Source of the DNA: Candidatus Doudnabacteria bacterium
GTDB taxonomy: Bacteria; Patescibacteriota; Doudnabacteria; UBA920; 2-01-FULL-50-11
Assembly (NCBI GenBank): GCA_016205055.1
Contig: JACQJK010000063.1
Location: 1 to 5,232 of the forward strand
DNA: 5,232 bases
Reading direction: 5' to 3'
Below the pieces are notes generated by a model. It saw nothing but the letters and a program-made list of their open reading frames with translations, made no database searches and had not been told where the DNA came from. Positions 1-5,232 of this stretch are shown one piece after another (position 1 is the stretch's first letter; the number at the start of each line of letters is the position of its first letter). A program made the position numbers and the translations under genes.

Positions 1-9
1 CTTAATTAC

Positions 10-64
10 GCCGAATTCCGAGAAGGGGTTTGCAGCCGAATTTCTGGAATTGCAGCCAAGAAGG
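10..64. repeat. Short degenerate direct repeat downstream of pilB
   Basis: GCCGAATT occurs at 10-17 and 35-42, TGCAGCC at 31-37 and 51-57, and AGAAGG at 21-26 and 59-64. Together they suggest two or three decayed units of about 20-25 bp, each beginning with GCC. The array is short and imperfect and may be chance. The surrounding 1-110 stretch has no supported gene, and no hairpin followed by a T-tract was seen after the pilB stop. Confidence 0.3.
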
Positions 65-110
65 ATTTTTAAAATAGGTTCTAAGCTATCGCGCCCGCCG
101 ACTTCGCTTT

Positions 111-1901
111 TTACTCTTTCGTAGACCGCAGGACTTCTTCAATAGTAGTCACTCCGGTTAAAACTTTTGCGTAGCCGTCCTGTTTCATGGTCGCCATGCC
201 TTCTTTTTGGGCTTGGGCGAAAATCTTGCTCACGCCTTGTTTTTCCAAAATCATCTCTTGAATCGGCTTGGTCATGGGCAAGACTTCAAAAATACCAATC
301 CGTCCTTTATACCCGGCGTTATTGCAGGCACCGCATCCCGCACCGCGGTAAAGCTTGGGTTCTTTCAGATTTGCTCCCATCAACTCGTCCGCCGGCACAT
401 TCGCAAGTTCCTTCTGCACAAGCCGCGCGGCCTCCGGAGGCATCGGCTCGCTTTTTTTGCAGTCATTACACAACCGGCGGACCAAGCGCTGCGCAACCAC
501 AACGTTCAAAGAAGCCACGATCAGAAAAGGATCGATTTTCATGTCAATCAAACGGGGTAAAGCTCCGGAGGCGTCATTGGTATGAAGCGTGGAAAAAACC
601 AAGTGACCGGTAAGCGCCGCGTGTACGGCCAGCTCGGCGGTTTCTGAATCGCGAATCTCGCCAACCATGATGATGTTCGGGTCTTGACGGAGAATCGAAC
701 GGAGCCCGGAAGAAAAAGTCATGCCGATTTCCGGCTTTACCTGGGATTGATTAATCCCTTCAATATAATATTCCACGGGATCCTCCAAGGTGATGATGTT
801 TACTCCGATCCGATTTAACTTATTGAGGACGGAGTAAAGGGTGGTCGATTTCCCCGACCCGGTGGGGCCAGTAACCAGCATCATGCCATGGGGTTTTTTC
901 AAATTTTCCTCAACGATCCGCAGCTTTAGTCCCCAGACCCCCAAATCCTTTAACGTCGGGACGCCGCTGGTTTTGTCTAAGATGCGCAACACGATTTTTT
1001 CCCCGTTCACCGTGGGAAGGGTGGAAACCCGAAAGTCAACCGAGGTCCGATCGATCTGCATATGGAAGCGGCCGTCTTGGGGCAACCGCTGCTCGTCGAT
1101 TTTTAAATTCGATAAAATTTTTATCCGCGATACGACCGCAAGGTGAACCGATCGGGGAACCACCAAGGAACTTTGCAAAATTCCGTCAATGCGATACCTC
1201 ACTCGTAAATCGTGCTCGCCGGGTTCAATGTGAATATCGCTGGCCCGCTCTTCGATTGCATGACGGATGATGACATCAACGATCTTGGAAATTGGCGCTT
1301 GCAAGATAGACCGTTCGACAACCGAAGTCTTTTCTGATTCCTTCAAGCGCTTCTCTTGGAACTCCTTTTCTTTTCGCGCGATGTCTTCAAGCGCGACCCC
1401 GACCTCGCCGGCGATATCTTTACTCTGGGAAATAGCGTGCTGGAACCCGGAAAGCGAAGTGAGATAAATCTCCACGATAAAATGCTTCTTTTGGGCAAAA
1501 AACTCTAATGCTTCTAGTGCTCGCAAGTCGGTAGGATTAGTCAGGGCGACCCTCAAGACTTTGCCATCGAACGCAAACGGGACAAAGCGATAATTCGCAA
1601 TCGAATTCTGGGGCATTAGTGTCAGAATCTCACGCGGTACGATCTGACCGCGTAAATCGACATAGGGAAGATGGAAATAGTCCGATTGGTGCTTGACCAA
1701 TTCTTCTTCAGAAAACAATTTTGCCGAAAGCAAAGCATCCACCAGGGTTTCATCTGACTGTCGCGCGCTGATGGACAATTTGTTGATTCCCTCGCTGGTG
1801 ACTAACCCTTTCTGCAATAAATAATCCTCAAAACCGCTGTGGATTTGAGGGGCGTTGGGGGTCGTTTCGGATCGGACTGTTGTTGGGTTGTCCTCCGCCA
1901 T
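111..1901 (-). CDS. pilB: Type IV pilus assembly ATPase PilB (GspE/PilB family)
   Basis: This is the cytoplasmic AAA-like motor that hydrolyses ATP to drive pilin polymerisation through the membrane platform. The 596-residue product has the full GspE/PilB layout. Residues ~20-165 form an N-terminal MshEN/T2SSE_N-like region, followed by a charged helical linker at ~170-195. The N2 domain begins near 200, with DIHIEP at 222-227. Walker A is GPTGSGKST at 345-353, the Asp box is TLEDPVEY at 371-378, Walker B is IIMVGE with catalytic Glu415, and the His box is TGHLVFSTLHTN at 431-442. Four cysteines (C478, C481, C523, C526) make the zinc-binding CxxC pair typical of PilB/GspE and absent from the retraction ATPase PilT. 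The ATG at 1901 is the only sensible start. It lacks a well-spaced Shine-Dalgarno, because an AAGGGG lies 19 nt upstream. It is the last gene of the pilM-N-O cluster. GspE of a type II secretion system or a competence pseudopilus ATPase is the alternative, but the PilM/N/O context favours a pilus. No damage is seen. Confidence 0.95.
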   Translation of the reverse strand: MAEDNPTTVRSETTPNAPQIHSGFEDYLLQKGLVTSEGINKLSISARQSDETLVDALLSAKLFSEEELVKHQSDYFHLPYVDLRGQIVPREILTLMPQNSIANYRFVPFAFDGKVLRVALTNPTDLRALEALEFFAQKKHFIVEIYLTSLSGFQHAISQSKDIAGEVGVALEDIARKEKEFQEKRLKESEKTSVVERSILQAPISKIVDVIIRHAIEERASDIHIEPGEHDLRVRYRIDGILQSSLVVPRSVHLAVVSRIKILSNLKIDEQRLPQDGRFHMQIDRTSVDFRVSTLPTVNGEKIVLRILDKTSGVPTLKDLGVWGLKLRIVEENLKKPHGMMLVTGPTGSGKSTTLYSVLNKLNRIGVNIITLEDPVEYYIEGINQSQVKPEIGMTFSSGLRSILRQDPNIIMVGEIRDSETAELAVHAALTGHLVFSTLHTNDASGALPRLIDMKIDPFLIVASLNVVVAQRLVRRLCNDCKKSEPMPPEAARLVQKELANVPADELMGANLKEPKLYRGAGCGACNNAGYKGRIGIFEVLPMTKPIQEMILEKQGVSKIFAQAQKEGMATMKQDGYAKVLTGVTTIEEVLRSTKE

Positions 1902-1920
1902 GGCTTTATTAAAAATTATT

Positions 1921-1926
1921 CCCCTT
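1921..1926 (-). promoter_or_regulatory. AAGGGG element 19 nt upstream of the pilB ATG
   Basis: This purine run resembles a Shine-Dalgarno but is too far from the pilB ATG for normal use. The 19 nt between them are A/T-rich and contain no ATG, GTG or TTG. An in-frame ATT at 1914-1916 lies 4 nt after the run, but initiation at ATT is very rare. It may be fortuitous. Confidence 0.25.
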
Positions 1927-1948
1927 GCCTGTCCCGTTGCGCTCCAAG

Positions 1949-2755
1949 CTACTTTGTGAACTCAAGCGTTAACAGCGAGGCTTCAAGCACATTTTTATAA
2001 CTATCCCACTTGAAGGCCGGAGCAGTGCCCGTGATTGTGTAGATCTGCCCGGAACGAACGGTGACTAATAAAAACTGCTGGACCTCATAGCCCAATTTAT
2101 GCCTTACCTCGAAGAATTTTGCGGGAAGCCCTGACTTTAAACTCACCGTGCGCTCGTTTACCAAAGAAAAATCATTCAAAACACTGGATAACGCCAGTTT
2201 CGCCTCCTCCGCTGCTTGATCTATATTTGCTTCTTCAGCTGGGGCAGGAGGCGAAACTACGATGTTGGCTCGCACTAACAAGGACCCGACTTGTTCGGTA
2301 AACGGGCTGTCGAAACTCACCAGCAGTCCCAACGGCGGCTCTTCTTCCACGGTCCAGCCCTTCGGGTAGAACAAGCGGAAACCGATTGCGGAATCGGCAT
2401 AGGCCACCGACTCAAAGGCCACCGGTAAAAACTCTGGGGTGGCCAGATCGGTTCCCGGCTTTGCAAAAGGATTGCTTCGCCCCAATTCTTCCGGAGCAAC
2501 TAGCAAAGGTCGAAACGGAACCAATCGGGAAAACCTTTCGTCTTCGAATAACTTCAAATCAAAATCTGTGCCATAAGGTAGGGCGTCGGACGAGTCACTC
2601 ATGCTAACTAACGGATTAAGAATAGCGGGGACGGGTGGCGGGGTTGCGCGACCAGCACCGCCACCAAACCAAATCCAAGCAATCGCGCCCAAGCACACGA
2701 TGACGACCCCGATGTAAATAAACTGCTTTTTTTTATTTTCCATCAGCAATTTCAT
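1949..2755 (-). CDS. Membrane-anchored protein with PilP-like GRSNPF motif and PsbP/Mog1-like C-terminal domain
   Basis: I do not know a named function for this 268-residue protein. A short basic N-terminus is followed by one transmembrane segment (~12-30) and a Pro-rich stretch (38-48). Next comes a conserved-looking linker with LFEDERF at 69-75 and ELGRSNPF at 90-97. A motif of this GRxNPF type occurs in PilP/GspC-type pilus proteins and, as I recall, in small proteins beside pilMNO in Patescibacteria. Residues ~117-268 resemble the PsbP/Mog1 alpha-beta fold: YADSAIGFRLFYPKGWTVEE at 119-138, GLPAKFFEV at 209-217, and a late YTITGTAP beta strand before a final helix-strand. Cys21 lies mid-membrane in VIVCL and does not make a lipobox, so this is not a PilP-style lipoprotein. 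The gene sits where pilP usually sits, 15 nt after pilO and 47 nt before pilB. Inferred role: an extracytoplasmic partner of PilN/PilO. A second in-frame ATG (Met5, 2741-2743) is possible. Neither start has a clear Shine-Dalgarno. Confidence is high that it is a gene and moderate for the domain calls. Confidence 0.7.
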   Translation of the reverse strand: MKLLMENKKKQFIYIGVVIVCLGAIAWIWFGGGAGRATPPPVPAILNPLVSMSDSSDALPYGTDFDLKLFEDERFSRLVPFRPLLVAPEELGRSNPFAKPGTDLATPEFLPVAFESVAYADSAIGFRLFYPKGWTVEEEPPLGLLVSFDSPFTEQVGSLLVRANIVVSPPAPAEEANIDQAAEEAKLALSSVLNDFSLVNERTVSLKSGLPAKFFEVRHKLGYEVQQFLLVTVRSGQIYTITGTAPAFKWDSYKNVLEASLLTLEFTK

Positions 2756-2770
2756 ACAAAATGCAAAGCG

Positions 2771-3373
2771 CTATTTTTGGTAAGAAGTCTTAATGACTAA
2801 GGTGAAAACCGCGCCTGATTCTTGCGCACCGCTGTTCGGTTCCGCGGTTATGGAGCTTACTTCAAATAATCTTTGATTCCTTTCCAACGCGTCTAAGAGG
2901 TTGGCGAAATTCCCGTAATCACCGGATAAAGATAGATCAATTTTTAATTCCACCAGCTCGGGTTTGGGTATCGCTCCGAGCTGGTTGTCGCTTGTGGCCT
3001 GTTTCGGCCTAAATCGCGCGTCAGCCAAGGTTGGATCAGTCACTAATATTCCCATAACGCTCATCCCGCTTTGCAAAGCCAGCTGCTCCAGACTAGCCAG
3101 CAACTGGGGCACCTCCGGCGCGCTTGGCAAGGTTTGCTCCACGATGGCGAGCTGTTCTGCTTTACTTTTGAAGTTTCGAACCAGTTTCTCGATCCCCTCA
3201 ACTGTTCGTTTTTTTTGGTCGTGCTCGCTTTCAGTTTTTTGCAAATTTACCCGCTCCTCGCGCATTTGTTGGAATTTGGGCCAAAGCAACAAAGTCCCGA
3301 TGGCGATAATAACTGCTACTGCTAAAAACAGCAATAATCCGAGGCGGGCTGATTGACTTCGAGGAGGGGCCAT
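2771..3373 (-). CDS. pilO: Type IV pilus inner-membrane assembly protein PilO
   Basis: PilO is a bitopic membrane protein that pairs with PilN and helps align the pilus assembly platform. The 200-residue product has a short basic cytoplasmic tail (1-10) and one transmembrane helix (~11-31). A highly charged, probably coiled-coil segment (~33-80) follows. The C-terminal ferredoxin-like region contains the family hallmarks TLPSAPEVPQLLASLEQLA (81-99), LSGDYGNFANLLDALERNQR (149-168) and a closing beta strand (VFTLVIKTS). Length and layout match ordinary PilO proteins of about 200 residues. It starts 14 nt after the pilN stop codon. The gap is T-rich (T7 then ATCTTTT on the coding strand) and has no Shine-Dalgarno, so translation may depend on coupling to pilN. 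The ATG at 3373 keeps the positively charged residues in front of the helix and is preferred. PilO sequences diverge strongly, so the call leans on position after pilN as well as on these motifs. No damage is seen. Confidence 0.9.
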   Translation of the reverse strand: MAPPRSQSARLGLLLFLAVAVIIAIGTLLLWPKFQQMREERVNLQKTESEHDQKKRTVEGIEKLVRNFKSKAEQLAIVEQTLPSAPEVPQLLASLEQLALQSGMSVMGILVTDPTLADARFRPKQATSDNQLGAIPKPELVELKIDLSLSGDYGNFANLLDALERNQRLFEVSSITAEPNSGAQESGAVFTLVIKTSYQK

Positions 3374-3387
3374 AAAAGATAAAAAAA

Positions 3388-3993
3388 TTACTGCTCGCCT
3401 GACGGCGGCTCTGTAAGACGGGTGCCGCCGCTTAGCGACAACAAGGGCGGATCAAAAACTACCGCGATCGCAAAATCCACCCCGCCAATTCCTTCTTGAG
3501 ACTTACCGGAATTCACCAGATGCACTTCTTTAAACTTGCTTGACGACTGCAGGCCCAGCATCAGTTTGCCCAGCTCGAAATAACTGACAACTTTTCCTTC
3601 GACCACGAAACGGAAGTTATCGGCGGTGCCGGTAATGCTAATGTAACGGGCGGACTTTAAAGTACTCCCCCCCAACTCTTTCCACACTTGCGTCCAGTGG
3701 ATATGGCTTGCAAGCGCTTGGGTGATTGTTTTGATAGCGCCTTGTGTCTTGATGGCTTGCTCAAACTCTGGGTTGGGGTGTCGAATCTTTTTTTCCAGTT
3801 CCATGATCGCAGACAGTTTTTGTTCCCTGTCCGCCATTGCTTTTTTCGTCAAAGCGAAAAAAACCCCGTATCCAATCAGTTCCGCTGCCAAGATCCCAGC
3901 CAGTACCAATAGGACCCCTTTCCCGGAAACCGCTTGGGGGACGTTAATGCGCCGCGAGCGCTTTTCGGTTTGCAATAGATTTATCTCTGGCAT
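3388..3993 (-). CDS. pilN: Type IV pilus assembly protein PilN
   Basis: PilN bridges the cytoplasmic PilM and the membrane partner PilO in the pilus alignment complex. The 201-residue product begins MPEINLLQ, which matches the PilN INLLP-type tail that inserts into a groove of PilM; here the usual proline is Gln8. A basic stretch (KRSRR, 11-15) precedes one transmembrane helix (~26-48). A charged helical/coiled-coil region (~52-95) follows. The ferredoxin-like domain starts at W100 and includes the WKELGG helix (104-109), the ISITGTADNFRFVVEGKV strands (119-135) and a final VDFAIAVVF strand (172-180). The ATG at 3993 is well supported: it gives the conserved N-terminus and has a modest GGA Shine-Dalgarno 6 nt upstream. 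The gene begins 27 nt after the pilM stop and ends 14 nt before pilO. The Ser/Gly/Pro-rich C-terminal tail (185-201) lies beyond the fold and is probably disordered. Confidence 0.91.
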   Translation of the reverse strand: MPEINLLQTEKRSRRINVPQAVSGKGVLLVLAGILAAELIGYGVFFALTKKAMADREQKLSAIMELEKKIRHPNPEFEQAIKTQGAIKTITQALASHIHWTQVWKELGGSTLKSARYISITGTADNFRFVVEGKVVSYFELGKLMLGLQSSSKFKEVHLVNSGKSQEGIGGVDFAIAVVFDPPLLSLSGGTRLTEPPSGEQ

Positions 3994-3997
3994 TTTG

Positions 3998-4002
3998 TTT
4001 CC
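3998..4002 (-). promoter_or_regulatory. Ribosome binding site of pilN
   Basis: GGAAA on the minus strand, followed by CAAA and then ATG, is a modest Shine-Dalgarno. The spacing from GGA to the start is 6 nt. It is the only conventionally spaced Shine-Dalgarno-like site before any of the five starts, and it supports the 3993 start of pilN. Confidence 0.5.
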
Positions 4003-4020
4003 AAAAAAGACTGGCCTTCC

Positions 4021-5064
4021 TCACTCTTGGCGAAGCGCCAGCCCGCAAGCCACGGAAAGCTGGGGAGCCAGCATGACAAGCTTGTTCTCCAGCTCCGGCG
4101 GGAAGTTGAGTTTTGCCAGCGGATTGCCGAATTCGACTTTTGGACCCAGCGCAGAAAACTTTTCAGCAAGTCCGGGCATTTTGGAACCGCCGCCGGTTAA
4201 AATAATTCTGGCGATTCCGTTGCTTTCATTTTCCGTCATCCGCATAAATTGCTGAACCTCGCTGCGAATGAGCTCGACCACGTTACGACTGATTTGCGCT
4301 GCGGGCGAAACAACGTTTGGTGCAAGAACGGCGCGTTTCATCTGCTCGGCCCGTTCAAAACTGATCCCCATACTGTTAGCGATGCTGCTCGTTATTGAGT
4401 CGCCACCGATGGTTAAGTGTCTAGTAGCCATCAGGTGTCCTTGGTGGACGTAAGAAAGAATGGTGGATTTCGCCCCGATATCAATAATCAATATGCCGTC
4501 TTTGGCTTCGGCGTCAACCAGCGAACGAATCAAGGATAAGGATTCGATTTCCAAAGCCGCGACCTCAAAACCGACCAACTCCATCACGCGGAGGTAATTA
4601 TTAATTACGTTTCTTGGCACCGCGGTTAACAACACTTTGATTTCGGGAATCGCGTCTTTGTGGGGTGATTTCAGCAAAGTCTCTTCCAAAATCTGCCAGC
4701 CGATGTTCACTTCGGAAATCGGCAAAGGAATATATTTCTTCGCCTGATACTCGACTGATTTTTGCATTTCTTTTTCCGGCATCGGCGGGAAATTCAGTAC
4801 GCTGACAAACGCGACGTTGGAAGGAACGGATAGAGAAACCTTTTTGGTGGTAAATCCCGCTTTTTCGTAAAGCTGTCCCAGAATCTCGGCGGTCTGCTTA
4901 ACCGCATCAAACTTGGCCTGCGACTCGGTGGGATAGATGACATTTACCAAGCCATAACGCTCCAAAATCGTCTTGCCCGCGCTCTTGCGTACTTGCACTG
5001 CTTTCACGTTGGCAGTGCCAATGTCAATCCCTAAAACACCGGCGGTTTTGGAAAAACTAAACAT
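4021..5064 (-). CDS. pilM: Type IV pilus assembly protein PilM (actin-like ATPase fold)
   Basis: PilM is a cytoplasmic FtsA/actin-like nucleotide-binding protein that docks under the membrane on the N-terminal tail of PilN and links the alignment complex to the PilB motor. The 347-residue product has the expected actin-fold signatures: phosphate-1 loop GIDIGTANVK at 12-21, phosphate-2 loop IDIGAKST at 194-201, and adenosine loop ILTGGGSKMPGL at 288-299. The PilM-specific region FPPMPEKEMQKSVEYQAKKY (92-111), followed by IPLPISEV, is clear. No transmembrane segment or signal peptide is seen. Length is normal for the family (~350). It is the first gene of the cluster, about 80 nt downstream of the predicted transcription start. 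The ATG at 5064 gives the typical short lead-in to GIDIG. No Shine-Dalgarno is seen, as the 20 nt before it are A/T-rich. Nothing suggests truncation or frameshift. Confidence 0.96.
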   Translation of the reverse strand: MFSFSKTAGVLGIDIGTANVKAVQVRKSAGKTILERYGLVNVIYPTESQAKFDAVKQTAEILGQLYEKAGFTTKKVSLSVPSNVAFVSVLNFPPMPEKEMQKSVEYQAKKYIPLPISEVNIGWQILEETLLKSPHKDAIPEIKVLLTAVPRNVINNYLRVMELVGFEVAALEIESLSLIRSLVDAEAKDGILIIDIGAKSTILSYVHQGHLMATRHLTIGGDSITSSIANSMGISFERAEQMKRAVLAPNVVSPAAQISRNVVELIRSEVQQFMRMTENESNGIARIILTGGGSKMPGLAEKFSALGPKVEFGNPLAKLNFPPELENKLVMLAPQLSVACGLALRQE

Positions 5065-5146
5065 TGAGATTTTAAATTTTTTTGATTTCTCTCGGGGAAA
5101 AGGCAGGAAAAATCCAATTCGGCGAGCGGTTGGCGACGAAAATAAC
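5065..5146 (-). promoter_or_regulatory. Predicted 5' leader of the pilM operon
   Basis: This is the roughly 80-nt stretch between the inferred transcription start and the pilM ATG. Its first half holds C-rich and GC-containing sequence with a weak CCAA/TTGG pairing. Its last 35 nt are A/T-rich with GAGA and TCTC elements that could pair weakly. No known riboswitch, no strong hairpin and no Shine-Dalgarno near the ATG were recognised. The upstream boundary depends on the predicted promoter. Confidence 0.4.
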
Positions 5147-5152
5147 GAAATA

Positions 5153-5182
5153 ATTATAACACGGTTAAATACAAACAGTCAA
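5153..5182 (-). promoter_or_regulatory. Predicted sigma-70 type promoter of the pilM operon
   Basis: On the minus strand a -35 box TTGACT (5177-5182) and a perfect -10 box TATAAT (5153-5158) are separated by 18 bp. The bases TGT directly before TATAAT supply an extended -10 (TGn). It points into pilM, and transcription should begin near 5146. The match is seen in the sequence; promoter activity is inferred. Confidence 0.75.
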
Positions 5183-5232
5183 AAGCCGCATGGACTTAAT
5201 GCGAAAAGTACGCTCATAATACCGCAACTCAA

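Noticed and set aside
52..90. A possible hairpin terminator after pilB (AGC..AGAA pairing with TTCT..GCT)
   Set aside because: The stem is interrupted by mismatches, has a long loop and is not followed by a T-tract on the minus strand.
167..613. A 148-codon open frame on the plus strand inside pilB
   Set aside because: It is antisense to the conserved C-terminal ATPase region. The Arg/Ser/Pro-rich composition is typical of a shadow frame and no motif is seen.
1914..1916. An in-frame ATT as the true pilB start, 4 nt after AAGGGG
   Set aside because: ATT initiation is known only in rare cases such as infC, and the ATG at 1901 gives a normal N-terminus. The idea rests on one weak spacing argument.
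2692..2697. Cys21 of the PilP-like protein as a lipobox cysteine
   Set aside because: The residues before it are VIV and the one after is Leu, in the middle of a transmembrane helix. Position -1 lacks the required Gly/Ala/Ser, so lipidation is unlikely.
3722..4255. A 177-codon open frame on the plus strand across the pilM/pilN junction
   Set aside because: It is antisense to two well-supported genes, has low-complexity Ser/Phe-rich content with no recognisable domain, and spans their junction without its own promoter or Shine-Dalgarno.
5165..5230. A minus-strand frame ending in TAA at 5165-5167 that could be the C-terminus of an upstream gene (about 21 residues, protein-like composition)
   Set aside because: It is too short to judge and runs through the predicted -35 box. 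A second minus-strand frame (5179-5232) is also open, so neither has real support.

Overview
The window carries five co-directional protein-coding genes, all on the minus strand and tightly packed. They form the cytoplasmic and inner-membrane core of a type IV pilus (T4P) or related type IV filament machine. In transcription order, from high to low coordinates, they are: pilM (actin-like cytoplasmic protein), pilN and pilO (bitopic assembly proteins), a membrane-anchored protein with a PilP-like GRSNPF motif joined to a PsbP/Mog1-like domain, and pilB (the hexameric assembly ATPase). Gaps between genes are 27, 14, 15 and 47 nt, so one transcript is likely. About 90 bp upstream of pilM there is a near-consensus sigma-70 type promoter (TTGACT, 18 bp, TATAAT, with an extended TG), which would give an untranslated leader of about 80 nt.

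Layout. Positions 1-110 lie downstream of pilB and contain no supported gene, only a short degenerate repeat. Positions 111-1901 are pilB, 1949-2755 the PilP-like/PsbP-like protein, 2771-3373 pilO, 3388-3993 pilN and 4021-5064 pilM. Positions 5065-5232 hold the leader and promoter. No RNA gene, mobile element, CRISPR array or convincing terminator was seen. The longer plus-strand reading frames are antisense shadows of these genes.

How the genes work together. In characterised T4P systems PilM sits under the membrane and binds the cytoplasmic N-terminus of PilN. PilN pairs with PilO through periplasmic/extracytoplasmic coiled coils and ferredoxin-like domains, and this platform couples to the PilB motor and the PilC membrane platform protein. 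Here the slot normally held by the lipoprotein PilP is taken by a protein with a transmembrane anchor and no usable lipobox. No secretin gene (pilQ) is seen. This fits a cell without a classical outer membrane. PilC, PilT, pilins and prepilin peptidase must lie elsewhere if the system is functional.

Organism. The sequence has moderate GC content and reads well in the standard bacterial code. The type of PilM, PilN and PilO, the extra GRSNPF protein and the poor Shine-Dalgarno sites resemble Patescibacteria (Candidate Phyla Radiation) as I remember them. This is an inference from family resemblance and cannot be proven from the window. The most unusual item is the GRSNPF-plus-PsbP-like protein. 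The rest is a recognisable, apparently intact T4P assembly operon.
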